Source: Thioclava nitratireducens (GTDB taxonomy: Bacteria; Pseudomonadota; Alphaproteobacteria; Rhodobacterales; Rhodobacteraceae). From it: 64,000 nt of DNA. The DNA lies in the NCBI RefSeq assembly GCF_001940525.2, contig NZ_CP019437.1, forward strand, positions 2,268,501 to 2,332,500, in the 5' to 3' direction. The notes beneath the pieces were generated by a model. The model worked only from the letters and a program-made list of their open reading frames with translations. It was not told where the DNA came from and made no database searches. Positions 1 to 12,247 of this stretch are shown in pieces. The position numbers and the translations under genes were made by a program. Each line of letters opens with the position of its first letter. The first letter of the stretch is position 1.

Positions 1-1208
<1,208 letters not shown>

Positions 1209-1244
1209 GCGCTACAGGCAAGAAATCCTGAACCGAAACAAAGT

Positions 1245-1272
1245 CGGGGGGCTGAAATCACCCCCCGCTTTA
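1245..1272. terminator. Intrinsic terminator between convergent pgm and quinone oxidoreductase
   Basis: A perfect 7-bp stem CGGGGGG/CCCCCCG (1245-1251 and 1261-1267) can be extended by TG/CA inside the loop and is followed by CTTTATT. It lies 37 bases after the pgm stop and before the end of the oppositely oriented oxidoreductase. Its other strand also ends in a T-rich tract, so it may work in both directions. Confidence 0.75.
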
Positions 1273-1331
1273 TTATCAACGTAATACCTATAATCGGTAT
1301 TATGTAAAATATGATTGCGGTTTGACGCCCA

Positions 1332-2303
1332 TTATGGGGTCAAAACCGTGCTCCCGACCGTTTTCCGGCCCTCCAGCGCCTCATGGGCTGCAGCAACATC
1401 CTCCAGAGAAAATGTCTGTGGCACGTCGATCTTGATGTCGCCTTTTCCAATCATCTCAAAGAGTTCTGCGGCGGAGTTTCGTAGCCACCCCGGTTGATCC
1501 GTGTGTTGGAACAAGGTCGGACGCGTCAGGAACAGCGAGTTGCGCGCAAGATCGCCGATCTTGAACTGATCCGCCGGTCCCGAGCTTTGTCCGAAGCACA
1601 CCAGCGTGCCGAAGCGCTTGAGCACATCGAGCGACGTCATCACCGTGTCGGCGCCCACCGAGTCATAGACCGCCGCGACGCCTGCGCCGTCGGTGAGCCG
1701 TTTGACCTCTGCGCCGAAATCCTCAGTCCGGTAATCGATCACCGCGTCATATCCGTGCTCAAGAGCACGCGCGCATTTCTCAGGCCCGCCAGCCGTACCG
1801 ATCGCGCGTACGCCCTTGGCCTTGAGCCATTGACCCGCGATCGAGCCGACGCCACCAGCCGCCGCGTGGAAAAGCACGGTGTCACCGGACTTTACCGGAT
1901 ACGAGTGATGGATCAGGTAATGCACGGTCAGACCCTTAAGCATCACCGCCGCCGCGACTTCGTCGGAAATATCGTCCGGGATCGGCACCACGTTTTTCGC
2001 CGCGATCACCCGGTGGCTCGCGTAAGCGCCGTTGGGCTGCGTATAGGCCACGCGCTGCCCGACCTGCAGATCGACGCCGTCGCCGACCGCCTCGATGACG
2101 CCCGCCGCTTCACCGCCGGTGATCAGGTCGCTCTCGACCGGCCACGGATAAAGACCCGTGCGGAAGTAAACATCAATGAAATTCAGACCGATAGCGGTAT
2201 GTCTTAAGGTGATTTCGCCCGGGCCCGGCTTCGGAACCTCTATTTCGATCTTGTGGAATTGGTCGCGCCCGCCGGGGCGCGCGATTGCCATCGCATAGGC
2301 CAT
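1332..2303 (-). CDS. NADPH:quinone oxidoreductase (zinc-independent MDR family)
   Basis: A 323-residue medium-chain reductase of the QOR type, expected to reduce quinones or related enones with NADPH in the cytoplasm. Seen: an N-terminal GroES-like fold, the family signature GLNFIDVYFRTGLYPWP, and the nucleotide-binding loop AAAGGVGSIAGQ near residue 150. The catalytic-zinc cysteines of alcohol dehydrogenases are absent. The start is the ATG at 2303, behind GGGAGGATATC; the frame stays open further upstream but that stretch overlaps the 3' end of cbbR and does not resemble the family. No functional link to the adjacent cbb genes is evident. Confidence 0.9.
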   Translation of the reverse strand: MAYAMAIARPGGRDQFHKIEIEVPKPGPGEITLRHTAIGLNFIDVYFRTGLYPWPVESDLITGGEAAGVIEAVGDGVDLQVGQRVAYTQPNGAYASHRVIAAKNVVPIPDDISDEVAAAVMLKGLTVHYLIHHSYPVKSGDTVLFHAAAGGVGSIAGQWLKAKGVRAIGTAGGPEKCARALEHGYDAVIDYRTEDFGAEVKRLTDGAGVAAVYDSVGADTVMTSLDVLKRFGTLVCFGQSSGPADQFKIGDLARNSLFLTRPTLFQHTDQPGWLRNSAAELFEMIGKGDIKIDVPQTFSLEDVAAAHEALEGRKTVGSTVLTP

Positions 2304-2350
2304 GATATCCTCCCTGTTGCCGCGCAAAGGTACTGCGCGCAGCCCCGGCG

Positions 2351-3280
2351 TCAATCCGGGATCGGATGCGGCAGGAAGGCGCCGTTCATCTCGACGATCT
2401 GATCCCAGACGCGCAGCGCCAGTTCGCGCGGGCGTTCGCTCTCGCGGCGCACGAGGAACCAATGACGCATCAGCGGCAAACCAGGCGCCGGGATCAGCGC
2501 CAGACGTCCGGTCTCCAGCTCGTCCGTCACCGTGTGCAGGCTGAGAAACGCGATGCCGAGACCCGCCATCACCGCCTGCTTGATCGTCTCGTTGCTGTCC
2601 ATCTCCAGCGTGTCATAGAGCCGCCCGTCACCGACCCGGTCGAGCCAGCGCGACATCAGGATCCGCGTCCCCGACCCTTCCTCGCGCGAGATGAAGGTCT
2701 CGCCGAAAAGCCGCTCGACATCGTCTGCCTTGGCGACAAGCGGATGGTCCGGCGGCGCGACCAACGCATGCGGATGCTGGCCGATCGGCTGCGCCACGAC
2801 CGGCGGATGGCGCGGCGGTCGGCCCATCACGGCGATGTCGAAACTGCCGCGCTCGATCCCCTCGATAATGGCCGAACGGTTGCCCACGCGCAGCGCGACC
2901 TCGATCTCGGGATGGGCGTCTTGCAGCATCTTCACCAGCCGCGGCGCGAAATACTTGCCGGTGGAGACGACGCCGAGCGTGATCCGACCCACCTGCCCCC
3001 GTGCGATGGCGCTCAGCGTCGCTTCGGCCTGCGACAAGTTGTCCTCGATCCGCAGCGCGCTCTCGCGCAGCGCTTTGCCTGCTTCGGTCAGCTCGGATCC
3101 GGCGCCATCAGCGGCACGCTGGATCAGCTTCATCCCGATCGCGTCCTCCAGTCCCCTGATTTGCGTATGAATTGCTGGGGTTGTGAGGTTCAGGCTCTCT
3201 CCGGCAGCCGTCAGCGAACCGCCGCGAGCCACCGCATCGAGCGCGCGTAATTGCTTCAGCGTCACAGCATTCATCCGCAT
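2351..3280 (-). CDS. cbbR: LysR-family regulator CbbR
   Basis: Transcription activator of the Calvin cycle operon. Residues about 5-65 form the LysR winged helix-turn-helix (TLKQLRALDAVARGGSLTAAGESLNL begins it), followed by a linker helix and a periplasmic-binding-like effector domain. Known CbbR proteins sense metabolites such as RuBP or NADPH. It is divergent from cbbF with 107 bp between the starts, the classical cbbR arrangement. The gene has ATGs at 3280 and 3274; neither has a strong ribosome site, so the start is uncertain by two codons. The role is assigned from family and position together. Confidence 0.9.
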   Translation of the reverse strand: MRMNAVTLKQLRALDAVARGGSLTAAGESLNLTTPAIHTQIRGLEDAIGMKLIQRAADGAGSELTEAGKALRESALRIEDNLSQAEATLSAIARGQVGRITLGVVSTGKYFAPRLVKMLQDAHPEIEVALRVGNRSAIIEGIERGSFDIAVMGRPPRHPPVVAQPIGQHPHALVAPPDHPLVAKADDVERLFGETFISREEGSGTRILMSRWLDRVGDGRLYDTLEMDSNETIKQAVMAGLGIAFLSLHTVTDELETGRLALIPAPGLPLMRHWFLVRRESERPRELALRVWDQIVEMNGAFLPHPIPD

Positions 3281-3387
3281 TGGGTTTCAAATTTCCTTAA
3301 CGCACATTCCCTTTATTTAAATTTCATAAAAAACCGATCCGGGCAATGGTCTGGCTCACAAGAACATCGTCTTTGGAGGAGGAGAAG
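3281..3387. promoter_or_regulatory. cbbR-cbbF divergent control region with LysR-type dyad
   Basis: This AT-rich 107-bp gap must hold both promoters. It contains the dyad TTTAT-N9-ATAAA (3312-3316 and 3326-3330), which includes a T-N11-A LysR core (T3316, A3328). A second AT-rich motif, TTTCAAATTTCC, lies nearer cbbR. A strong ribosome site GGAGGAGGAG precedes cbbF at 3376-3385. Assignment to CbbR is inferred from position and LysR-type geometry. Confidence 0.6.
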
Positions 3388-4383
3388 ATGTCCGTGAGTT
3401 TCGACGGCCTCGGTATTTCTGCCGATCTTGCCGACACCATGACCCGCTTGACCAGCGTCGGTGCCCAGCTTGCCCGCATGATTGCGCGCAACGGGCTGGA
3501 CGGAAATCTGGCGGAAGCGGCTGGCACCAATGCCGGTGGCGACGGGCAGAAAGCGCTCGACGTGATCGCGGACGAGGCCTTCATGGCCGCGCTGCGCGGT
3601 GGTGCGGTGCGCCATTACGCCTCGGAAGAGCAGGACGAGGTGGTCGATTTCGGGACCGGCACGCTCGCGCTCGCCATCGATCCGCTCGACGGGTCGTCCA
3701 ATATCGACGTGAATGTCTCGATCGGCACGATCTTCTCGATCTTCGAGGCAGCCGACGACACGGAGGCCAGCTTCCTGCGTCCGGCGAACGAGCAGATCGC
3801 GGGCGGCTACATTATCTTCGGACCGCAGACCGCCCTGGTCGTGACCTTCGGGAAGGGTGTGCAGCAATGGGTTCTCGAGCCCGGAAGCGACATCTGGCGC
3901 CGCGTGGCCGATCCGAAGCCCCTGCCCTCCGAGACCTCGGAATACGCGATCAACGCCTCGAACTACCGCCACTGGCCGCAGCCGATCCGCGCCTTCATCG
4001 ACGATCTCGTCGCCGGCGCCGAAGGCCCGCGCGGGCGCAACTTCAACATGCGCTGGATCGCGTCGCTGGTGGCCGAGACCCACCGCATCATCTCGCGCGG
4101 CGGCGTGTTCCTCTATCCCGGTGACGACCGCGAAGGCTACCAGCGCGGACGCCTGCGGCACGTCTATGAATGCGCGCCAATCGCGATGCTGATCGAGCAG
4201 CTCGGCGGCGAGGCCACAGACGGCGCCGATCCCATCATGTCCGCGACGCCCGACCGGCTGCATGCCCGCACGCCCTTCGTATTCGGCTCGGCCAGCAAGG
4301 TCGCCCGCGTCGCCGCCTATCACGACTTGCCGCAGGATGAAGCCCACGCGCTCTTCAATACCCGCGGCCTCTTCCGGAGCTGA
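3388..4383 (+). CDS. cbbF: Fructose-1,6-/sedoheptulose-1,7-bisphosphatase, class I
   Basis: Removes the C1 phosphate of fructose-1,6-bisphosphate, and in cbb operons usually also of sedoheptulose-1,7-bisphosphate, in the regenerative half of the Calvin cycle. 331 residues. The metal-binding acidic motif SEEQDE is at about 79-84 and the family signature DPLDGSSN at 98-105. The ATG at 3388 is chosen because GGAGGAGGAGAAG precedes it and the sequence MSVSFDGLG fits; an in-frame ATG at 3346 would lie in the promoter region. It is the first gene of the operon, 3 bp before cbbP. Confidence 0.95.
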   Translation: MSVSFDGLGISADLADTMTRLTSVGAQLARMIARNGLDGNLAEAAGTNAGGDGQKALDVIADEAFMAALRGGAVRHYASEEQDEVVDFGTGTLALAIDPLDGSSNIDVNVSIGTIFSIFEAADDTEASFLRPANEQIAGGYIIFGPQTALVVTFGKGVQQWVLEPGSDIWRRVADPKPLPSETSEYAINASNYRHWPQPIRAFIDDLVAGAEGPRGRNFNMRWIASLVAETHRIISRGGVFLYPGDDREGYQRGRLRHVYECAPIAMLIEQLGGEATDGADPIMSATPDRLHARTPFVFGSASKVARVAAYHDLPQDEAHALFNTRGLFRS

Positions 4384-4386
4384 TAC

Positions 4387-5259
4387 ATGTCCAAGAAACA
4401 CCCCATCATTTCCGTCGTCGGTTCCTCCGGTGCAGGTACCTCGACGGTGAAATCGACCTTCGACCAGATCTTCCGCCGCGAAGGGATTTCCGCAGTCTCA
4501 ATCGAGGGAGACGCCTTCCACCGCTACAACCGCGCCGACATGAAGGAAGAGCTGCAGAAGCGGTACGACGCGGGCGATCAGGGCTTCTCCCACTTCTCCT
4601 ACGAAGCCAATGAACTCAAAGAGTTGGAGCGCGTCTTTCGCGAATATGGCGAGACCGGCAAGGGCAAGACCCGGCATTACGTCCATGACGATGCCGAAGC
4701 CGAGAAATGGGGCACGCCTCCCGGTCATTTCACCGACTGGAGCGATTTCGCCGACGAGACCGATCTGCTTTTCTACGAAGGACTTCACGGCTGCGTGGTC
4801 AATGACGAGGTGAACCTCTCGGCGCTGGCCGATCTGAAGATCGGCGTGGTTCCGGTGATCAACCTCGAATGGATCCAGAAGATCCATCGCGACCGGGCCT
4901 CCCGCGGCTATTCGACCGAAGCCGTCACCGACGTGATCCTGCGCCGCATGCACGCCTATGTGTATTGCATCACGCCGCAATTCACTGAGACGGATATCAA
5001 TTTCCAGCGCGTGCCGGTCGTAGACACTTCGAACCCGTTCATCGCGCGCTGGATTCCGACCGCGGATGAGAGCCTCGTGGTGATCCGCTTCAAGAACCCG
5101 CGCGGGATCGATTTCCCTTATCTCACCTCGATGATCAACGGCTCGTGGATGAGCCGCGCCAACTCGATCGTCATTCCCGGCAACCGTCAGGATCTGGCCA
5201 TGCAGCTGATCCTCACCCCCCTCATCGAGCGCCTCGTGCGCGAAGCGAAGCGGGCTTGA
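4387..5259 (+). CDS. cbbP: Phosphoribulokinase
   Basis: Phosphorylates ribulose-5-phosphate with ATP to ribulose-1,5-bisphosphate, the RuBisCO substrate. 290 residues, the size of the bacterial class I enzyme. The P-loop GSSGAGTST is at residues 12-20; this form, without the usual lysine, is typical of the class. The stretch [14 protein letters not shown] and a C-terminal [11 protein letters not shown] also fit. It begins 3 bp after cbbF and is followed by cbbT after a short gap, so co-transcription is expected. Confidence 0.96.
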   Translation: MSKKHPIISVVGSSGAGTSTVKSTFDQIFRREGISAVSIEGDAFHRYNRADMKEELQKRYDAGDQGFSHFSYEANELKELERVFREYGETGKGKTRHYVHDDAEAEKWGTPPGHFTDWSDFADETDLLFYEGLHGCVVNDEVNLSALADLKIGVVPVINLEWIQKIHRDRASRGYSTEAVTDVILRRMHAYVYCITPQFTETDINFQRVPVVDTSNPFIARWIPTADESLVVIRFKNPRGIDFPYLTSMINGSWMSRANSIVIPGNRQDLAMQLILTPLIERLVREAKRA

Positions 5260-5276
5260 GAAGGATGAAAAAGGCG

Positions 5277-7250
5277 ATGAAAGATATTCAAATTACGCAA
5301 GAAACCCGGATGGCGAATGCGATCCGCGCGCTCGCGATGGATGCGGTGCAAAAGGCCAATTCTGGCCATCCCGGCATGCCGATGGGCATGGCCGATGTGG
5401 CGACGGTTCTGTTCAACCGCTTCATCAATATCGATCCCACCGCGCCGAAATGGCCCGATCGTGACCGCTTCGTGCTGTCGGCCGGGCACGGTTCGATGCT
5501 GCTCTACGCGATCAACCATCTGCTGGGCTATGAAGACATGGGCATGGACCAAATCAAGGCGTTCCGCCAGCTGGGTTCGCGCACCGCTGGTCACCCGGAA
5601 TACGGCCATGCCGACGGGATCGAAATGACCACCGGGCCGCTTGGTCAGGGTGTCGCGACCGCCGTGGGTATGGCGATTGCCGAGAAGATGAAGAACGCGC
5701 GCTATGGCGCCGATCTGGTTGATCATTTTACCTATGTCATCGCGGGCGACGGCTGCCTGATGGAAGGGATCAGCCACGAGGCGATCGACCTCGCGGGTCA
5801 TCTGGCGCTCGGCAAGTTGATCGTGCTGTGGGACGACAATTCGATCACCATCGACGGCGACACCGATCTCTCCACCTCGATGGATCAGAAGGCGCGTTTC
5901 GCCGCCGCCGGCTGGCATGTCGTTGACTGCGACGGCCACAGCCCGACCGAGATCGCCGCTGCGATTGAGGCCGCGCGTCAGGATCCGCGCCCGTCGATGA
6001 TCGCCTGCCGCACCATCATCGGCTTCGGTGCGCCCAACAAGCAAGGTGGCCACGATGTCCACGGCGCGCCGCTGGGTGACGCCGAGATCGCTGCCGCGCG
6101 CAAGCAACTGCATTGGGACCATCCGCCGTTCGAAATTCCGGCCGCGATCTACGAGGAATGGGGCCGGATCGCCTCGCGCGGCGCGCGGGCGCGGGCGGAA
6201 TGGGAGACGAGGCTGAACGCCGCGACCGCTCGCGCCGACTTCCTCGCCGCAGAGGAGGCCGACACCAGCGCCCTGCCCGCCGCGATCGCCGTCTACAAGC
6301 GCAAGCTGTCGCAGGACAGGCCCAAGGTAGCGACCCGCAAGGCGAGCCAGATGGCGCTGGAAGTGGTCAACGCCACCCTGCCCTTCACCGTGGGCGGCTC
6401 GGCCGATCTGACCGGCTCGAACCTCACGAAATCCTCGGGCATGAAATCGATCACGCCTACCGATTTCACCGGCGATTACATCCATTACGGCATTCGCGAG
6501 CACGGCATGGCCGCTGCGATGAACGGTATCGTGCTCCATGGCGGGCTGCGGCCCTATGGGGGCACCTTCCTGGCCTTCGCCGATTACTGCCGCCCCGCAA
6601 TTCGTTTGTCGGCACTGATGGGCGTGCCGACCTGCTATGTCATGACCCATGACTCGATCGGCCTCGGCGAGGACGGTCCCACCCATCAGCCGGTAGAGCA
6701 TCTGGCCTCGCTCCGGGCCATACCTAACCTGCTCGTGCTCCGACCAGCCGATGCGGTGGAGACCGCCGAGGCCTGGGAAATCGCCATGACCTCGACGGCC
6801 ACGCCGACGATGATCGTGGCCTCGCGTCAGGGTCTGCCGACGGTTCGCACCGAACATACGGACGAGAACCTCACCGCCCGCGGCGCCTATCTGCTGCGCG
6901 CACCCGAGGCCCGCGACGTGACGCTGATCGCCACCGGGTCCGAAGTTGAGATCGCAATGGCCGCTGCCGAACAACTGGCCGAGCAAGGGATCAAGGCCGC
7001 GGTCGTCTCCGCGCCGTGTTTCGAGCTTTTCGAGAAACAGGACGCGGCCTATCGCGCCGAGGTTCTCGGCGATGCCCCGCGCGTCGGCTGCGAAGCCGCG
7101 ATCCGTCAGGGCTGGGATCTCTTCCTGCGCCCCGAGGACCGCTTCGTGGGCATGACCGGTTTCGGAGCCTCGGCCCCTGCCCCGGCGCTCTACGAACACT
7201 TCAACATCACGTCCGAAGCGATTGTTTCGGATGCAAAAGAACTGATCTGA
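5277..7250 (+). CDS. cbbT: Transketolase
   Basis: Thiamine-diphosphate enzyme moving two-carbon units between sugar phosphates in Calvin cycle regeneration and the pentose phosphate pathway. 657 residues from [12 protein letters not shown]. Seen: [11 protein letters not shown] near the N terminus, the ThDP/Mg2+ motif GDGCLMEG with a later Asn (DDNSIT), the pyrimidine-domain signature [12 protein letters not shown], and [15 protein letters not shown]. An in-frame ATG at 5265 would add MKKA; 5277 is preferred because its start matches the family and it has AAAAAGG just upstream. The gap gene follows 13 bp after the stop. Confidence 0.95.
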   Translation: MKDIQITQETRMANAIRALAMDAVQKANSGHPGMPMGMADVATVLFNRFINIDPTAPKWPDRDRFVLSAGHGSMLLYAINHLLGYEDMGMDQIKAFRQLGSRTAGHPEYGHADGIEMTTGPLGQGVATAVGMAIAEKMKNARYGADLVDHFTYVIAGDGCLMEGISHEAIDLAGHLALGKLIVLWDDNSITIDGDTDLSTSMDQKARFAAAGWHVVDCDGHSPTEIAAAIEAARQDPRPSMIACRTIIGFGAPNKQGGHDVHGAPLGDAEIAAARKQLHWDHPPFEIPAAIYEEWGRIASRGARARAEWETRLNAATARADFLAAEEADTSALPAAIAVYKRKLSQDRPKVATRKASQMALEVVNATLPFTVGGSADLTGSNLTKSSGMKSITPTDFTGDYIHYGIREHGMAAAMNGIVLHGGLRPYGGTFLAFADYCRPAIRLSALMGVPTCYVMTHDSIGLGEDGPTHQPVEHLASLRAIPNLLVLRPADAVETAEAWEIAMTSTATPTMIVASRQGLPTVRTEHTDENLTARGAYLLRAPEARDVTLIATGSEVEIAMAAAEQLAEQGIKAAVVSAPCFELFEKQDAAYRAEVLGDAPRVGCEAAIRQGWDLFLRPEDRFVGMTGFGASAPAPALYEHFNITSEAIVSDAKELI

Positions 7251-7263
7251 GGGACTAACGAGA

Positions 7264-8265
<1,002 letters not shown>

Positions 8266-8283
8266 CCGCGGCGCGACCGGTTA

Positions 8284-8313
8284 GGCCCGCAACGTAAGGC
8301 CCACAACGTAAGG
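8284..8313 (+). repeat. Imperfect 14-bp tandem duplication in the cbbA leader
   Basis: The unit GGCCCGCAACGTAA (8284-8297) is repeated as GGCCCACAACGTAA (8298-8311), differing at one base, followed by GG. Each unit creates a TAAGG sequence, and the second lies 11-15 bases before the cbbA ATG, where it can act as the ribosome-binding site. Confidence 0.8.
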
Positions 8314-8323
8314 AACACCTGAT

Positions 8324-9403
8324 ATGGCACTGATTACGCTCAGACAATTGCTCGATCACGCCGCGGAACACGGCTACGGCGTGCCGGCGTTCAACATCAA
8401 CAACATGGAACAGGGTATCGCCATCATGAAGGCGGCGGCGAAATGCGACGCCCCCGTCATCATGCAGGCCTCGCGCGGTGCGCGCAGCTATGCCGGTGAC
8501 ATCATGCTGCGCCACATGATCCAGGCGCTGTCGGAGATGTATCCCGATATCCCGCTGTGCATGCATCAGGACCACGGCAATAACGAGGCCACCTGCCTCA
8601 CCGCGATCCGCCACGGCTTCACCTCGGTGATGATGGACGGCTCGCTGAAAGAGGACATGAAGACCCCCGCCGATTGGGACTACAATGTCAGCATCACCAA
8701 GCGCGTGGCCGACATGGCCCATTGGGTCGGCGCTTCGGTCGAGGGCGAACTGGGCGTGCTCGGCAATCTCGAGACTGGAGAAGCGGCGGAGGAAGACGGC
8801 TCGGGCGCGGTTGGCAAACTCAGCCACGATCAGCTGCTGACGGATCCCGACGAGGCGCTGGATTTCGTCAAGCTCACCAAGGTCGATGCGCTGGCGATCG
8901 CCTGCGGCACCAGCCACGGCGCCTACAAGTTCTCGCGCAAGCCCACGGGCGACATCCTCGCGATCAGCCAGATCGAGAAGATCCATGCGAAGATCCCGAA
9001 CGTCCATCTGGTCATGCACGGCTCGTCCAGCGTGCCGCAATATCTGCAGGACCTGATCAACGAGTCCGGCGGCGAGATGCCCCAGACCTACGGCGTGCCC
9101 GTCGAAGAGATCGAGCGCGGCATCAAGTCGGGCGTGCGCAAGGTGAATATCGACACCGACAACCGAATGGCCCTGACGGCTCAGTTCCGCAAGGTCGCGC
9201 AAAGCAAGCCGACCGAATTCGACCCGCGCAAATTCATGATCCCCGCGATGGAAGAGATGGAGAAGCTCTGCCTAGACCGCTTCCAGCGCTTCGGCACCGC
9301 CGGGAATGCCAGCAAGATCAAGGTGATCGACCTCGACGACATGGCCAAGCGCTATGCCGAGGGATCGCTCGACCCGGTGATTTCCGCGGCCAAGGCCGCC
9401 TGA
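8324..9403 (+). CDS. cbbA: Fructose-bisphosphate aldolase, class II
   Basis: Zinc-dependent aldolase condensing dihydroxyacetone phosphate with glyceraldehyde-3-phosphate or, in the Calvin cycle, erythrose-4-phosphate. 359 residues, of the longer class II type common in cbb operons (CbbA subgroup). Seen: [10 protein letters not shown] with the zinc histidine, [16 protein letters not shown], the glycine/histidine loop [18 protein letters not shown] and KVNIDTDNR. The ATG at 8324 starts [16 protein letters not shown] 71-bp gap separates it from cbbL. Confidence 0.95.
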   Translation: MALITLRQLLDHAAEHGYGVPAFNINNMEQGIAIMKAAAKCDAPVIMQASRGARSYAGDIMLRHMIQALSEMYPDIPLCMHQDHGNNEATCLTAIRHGFTSVMMDGSLKEDMKTPADWDYNVSITKRVADMAHWVGASVEGELGVLGNLETGEAAEEDGSGAVGKLSHDQLLTDPDEALDFVKLTKVDALAIACGTSHGAYKFSRKPTGDILAISQIEKIHAKIPNVHLVMHGSSSVPQYLQDLINESGGEMPQTYGVPVEEIERGIKSGVRKVNIDTDNRMALTAQFRKVAQSKPTEFDPRKFMIPAMEEMEKLCLDRFQRFGTAGNASKIKVIDLDDMAKRYAEGSLDPVISAAKAA

Positions 9404-9474
9404 CACACCCGCGATCCCGGCAGTCGAGCGCCCGGGGCCGCAGTTATCGGATTTAGGGAGACAAGGAGACCCCG

Positions 9475-10908
9475 ATGAACCAGCATGCAAATCCCGGTAA
9501 ATACAGCGCCGGCGTCAAGGAATACCGTGAAACCTATTGGGAGCCGAACTACACCCCCAAGGACAGCGACGTGCTCGCCGTCTTCAAGATCACGCCGCAG
9601 CCCGGCGTCCCGCGAGAGGAAGCCGCAGCCGCCGTCGCCGCAGAAAGCTCGACCGGCACCTGGACCACGGTCTGGACCGACCTGCTGACCGATCTCGACT
9701 ACTACAAGGGTCGTGCCTACGCGATCGAGGACGTGCCGGGCGATGACGAGAGCTACTACGCCTTCATCGCCTACCCGATGGGTCTGTTCGAAGAGGGCTC
9801 GGTCGTCAACGTCTTCACCTCGCTCGTGGGCAACGTCTTCGGCTTCAAGGCCGTTCGGGCCCTGCGTCTGGAAGACGTGCGCTTCCCGCTGTGGTTCGTG
9901 ACGACCTGTGACGGCCCGCCCCACGGCATTCAGGTCGAGCGCGACAAGCTCGACAAATACGGCCGTCCCTTCCTGGGGTGCACGATCAAGCCGAAGCTGG
10001 GTCTCTCGGCGAAGAACTACGGCCGCGCGGTCTACGAGGCGCTGCGGGGGGGACTCGACTTCACCAAGGATGACGAGAACATCAACTCGCAGCCCTTCAT
10101 GCGCTGGCGCGACCGTTTCGAGTTCTGTCAGGAAGCGATCGACAAGGCCGAGCGCGAAACCGGCGAGCGCAAGGGCCACTACCTGAACGTCACCGCGCCG
10201 AACATCGAAGAGATGTACAAGCGCGCCGAGTTCGCCAAGGAGATCGGGTCGCCGATCATCATGTCGGACTACCTGACGATGGGCTGGGCCGCGCAGGCCT
10301 CGCTGAGCCGCTGGTGCCGCGATAACGGCATGCTGCTGCACGTGCACCGCGCGATGCATGGCGTGATCGACCGCCACCCCAAGCACGGCATCAACTTCCG
10401 CGTTCTCGCGAAGATGCTGCGCCTTCTGGGCGGCGACCACCTGCACTCGGGCACCGTCGTCGGCAAGCTCGAAGGCGACCGCGAGGCGACGCTGGGCTGG
10501 ATCGACCTGATGCGCGACAAATACGTCAAGGAAGACCGCTCGCGCGGCATCTTCTTCGATCAGGACTGGGGTCAGATGCCGGGCGTGCTCCCGGTGGCTT
10601 CGGGCGGCATCCACGTCTGGCACATGCCCGCGCTGGTCAACATCTTCGGCGATGACAGCTGCCTTCAATTCGGCGGCGGCACGCTGGGCCACCCCTGGGG
10701 CAACGCCGCCGGTGCAGCGGCCAACCGCGTCGCGGTCGAGGCCTGCGTCAAGGCACGCAACGAGGGCCGCGATCTCGAGAAGGAGTCGAAAGACATCATG
10801 ACCTCGGCCGCGAAGCACTCGCCCGAACTCAAGATCGCCATGGAGACGTGGAAAGAGATCAAGTTCGAGTTCGACACCGTGGACAAGCTGGACGTGGCGC
10901 ACCGCTAA
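9475..10908 (+). CDS. cbbL: RuBisCO large subunit, form I (green-like, IA type)
   Basis: Catalyses carboxylation and oxygenation of ribulose-1,5-bisphosphate. 477 residues. The loop [11 protein letters not shown] carries the catalytic lysines at 172 and 174; GLDFTKDDE carries the carbamylated Lys198 with Mg2+ ligands Asp200 and Glu201; GKLEGDR is the mobile loop 6. The N-terminal [12 protein letters not shown], the overall similarity and the following cbbQ and cbbO indicate form IA, not the red-like form IC. Ribosome site AAGGAG lies upstream. No carboxysome shell genes follow, so the enzyme is probably free in the cytoplasm. Confidence 0.97.
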   Translation: MNQHANPGKYSAGVKEYRETYWEPNYTPKDSDVLAVFKITPQPGVPREEAAAAVAAESSTGTWTTVWTDLLTDLDYYKGRAYAIEDVPGDDESYYAFIAYPMGLFEEGSVVNVFTSLVGNVFGFKAVRALRLEDVRFPLWFVTTCDGPPHGIQVERDKLDKYGRPFLGCTIKPKLGLSAKNYGRAVYEALRGGLDFTKDDENINSQPFMRWRDRFEFCQEAIDKAERETGERKGHYLNVTAPNIEEMYKRAEFAKEIGSPIIMSDYLTMGWAAQASLSRWCRDNGMLLHVHRAMHGVIDRHPKHGINFRVLAKMLRLLGGDHLHSGTVVGKLEGDREATLGWIDLMRDKYVKEDRSRGIFFDQDWGQMPGVLPVASGGIHVWHMPALVNIFGDDSCLQFGGGTLGHPWGNAAGAAANRVAVEACVKARNEGRDLEKESKDIMTSAAKHSPELKIAMETWKEIKFEFDTVDKLDVAHR

Positions 10909-10949
10909 GGCGCGCCCCTCCCACAAACGCCTGAGAAAGGACTGACACC

Positions 10950-11315
10950 ATGAGTGAAATGCAAGATTACGGCTCCCGCATCTCGGACCCGAACAGCCGC
11001 AAGATGGGCACCTTCTCCTATCTGCCCCAGCTCAGCGATGACGAGCTGCGCAAGCAGGTGGAGTACATCGTCTCGAAAGGCTGGAACCCGGCCATCGAGC
11101 ATACCGAGCCCGAGAATATGCGCTCGAACTTCTGGTACATGTGGAAGCTGCCGATGTTCGGGGAAACCGATGTCGATGCGATCTTCCGCGAGATCGAGAT
11201 GTGCAAGAAGGCCAACCCGGGCAACCATGTCCGCCTCGTCGGCTACGACAACTTCAAGCAGACGCAGGGCACCTCGATGGTGGTGCACCGCGCCGACATG
11301 TCGGCCTCTGCCTGA
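10950..11315 (+). CDS. cbbS: RuBisCO small subunit, form I
   Basis: Caps the L8 core to give L8S8 holoenzyme. 121 residues. Recognised by [33 protein letters not shown] and [12 protein letters not shown], all standard small-subunit features, and by its position 41 bp after cbbL with AGAAAGGA before the ATG. It is shorter than red-like small subunits, which have a C-terminal extension. A terminator-like hairpin follows 10 bp after the stop. Confidence 0.96.
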   Translation: MSEMQDYGSRISDPNSRKMGTFSYLPQLSDDELRKQVEYIVSKGWNPAIEHTEPENMRSNFWYMWKLPMFGETDVDAIFREIEMCKKANPGNHVRLVGYDNFKQTQGTSMVVHRADMSASA

Positions 11316-11324
11316 TCTGATACC

Positions 11325-11367
11325 GGGGCGGGCTGCCGATCGCGGCGGCCCGACCTGCCCCATTTTT
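11325..11367 (+). terminator. Hairpin plus T-run between cbbS and cbbQ (attenuator-like)
   Basis: Three nested stems: GGGGC (11325-11329) with GCCCC (11357-11361), GGGC (11330-11333) with GCCC (11348-11351), and GCCG (11335-11338) with CGGC (11343-11346), closed by ATCG. TTTTT follows at 11363-11367. It has the form of an intrinsic terminator inside the operon. The likely effect is partial termination after cbbLS; this is inferred, not shown. Confidence 0.7.
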
Positions 11368-11398
11368 CCGGATTTTCCAGCGCGACGGAGAGCCACCC

Positions 11399-12235
11399 AT
11401 GAGCGATATCGACCCAGACCAGTTCCGCGTGAAGACCGAGCCCTACTACCGGCCCGTCGGCAACGAGATCGAACAATACGCCGCCGCCTATGACGTGCGG
11501 ATGCCGGTGATGCTCAAGGGCCCCACGGGCTGCGGCAAGTCGCGTTTCGTCGAATATATGGCGTGGAAGTTGCAGCGCCCGTTGATCACCGTGGCCTGTA
11601 ACGAGGACATGACCGCGTCCGACCTGATCGGGCGGTTCCTCCTCGATATCAACGGCACGAAATGGCAGGACGGCCCGCTGACCGTTGCCGCGCGGATCGG
11701 CGCGATCTGCTATCTCGACGAGGTCGTCGAGGCCCGTCAGGACACAACCGTCGTCATCCACCCGCTGACCGATCACCGCCGCCAGCTGCCGCTGGAGAAG
11801 AAGGGCGAGCTGGTCGACGCGCATCCCGATTTTCAGGTCGTGATCTCGTATAACCCCGGCTACCAGTCGATGATGAAGGACCTCAAGCAATCGACCAAGC
11901 AGCGCTTCGGCGCGATGAGTTTCGACTACCCCCAGGCCGCGACCGAGGCCGAGATCGTCAGCCACGAGGCCGGGATCGACCTCAAGACCGCCGAACGCCT
12001 CGTGCAGGTCGCCCAACGCTCGCGCAATCTCAAGGGCCACGGGCTCGATGAGGGCATGTCGACGCGCCTTCTGGTCTATGCGGGCCAGCTGATCTCGCAA
12101 GACATCCCCGCGCCCGCCGCCTGCCAAATGGCGCTGGTGGAGCCGCTGACCGACGACGCCGATATGCGCGACACGTTGCAGGCGGCCGTCCAGACCTTCT
12201 TCCCCGAGATCACCGACAGCTCGAAGGTGGCGTAA
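11399..12235 (+). CDS. cbbQ: RuBisCO activase AAA+ subunit CbbQ
   Basis: MoxR-type AAA+ ATPase which, as a hexamer with CbbO, removes tightly bound sugar phosphates from inhibited form I RuBisCO. 278 residues. Walker A is GPTGCGKS at 41-48 and Walker B is CYLDEV at about 104-109. The C-terminal half has the lid and the motif STRLLVYAGQLI of the family. It sits directly between cbbS and cbbO, the standard context; 12 bp separate it from cbbO. Confidence 0.95.
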   Translation: MSDIDPDQFRVKTEPYYRPVGNEIEQYAAAYDVRMPVMLKGPTGCGKSRFVEYMAWKLQRPLITVACNEDMTASDLIGRFLLDINGTKWQDGPLTVAARIGAICYLDEVVEARQDTTVVIHPLTDHRRQLPLEKKGELVDAHPDFQVVISYNPGYQSMMKDLKQSTKQRFGAMSFDYPQAATEAEIVSHEAGIDLKTAERLVQVAQRSRNLKGHGLDEGMSTRLLVYAGQLISQDIPAPAACQMALVEPLTDDADMRDTLQAAVQTFFPEITDSSKVA

Positions 12236-12247
12236 GGAGCGCGTCCG

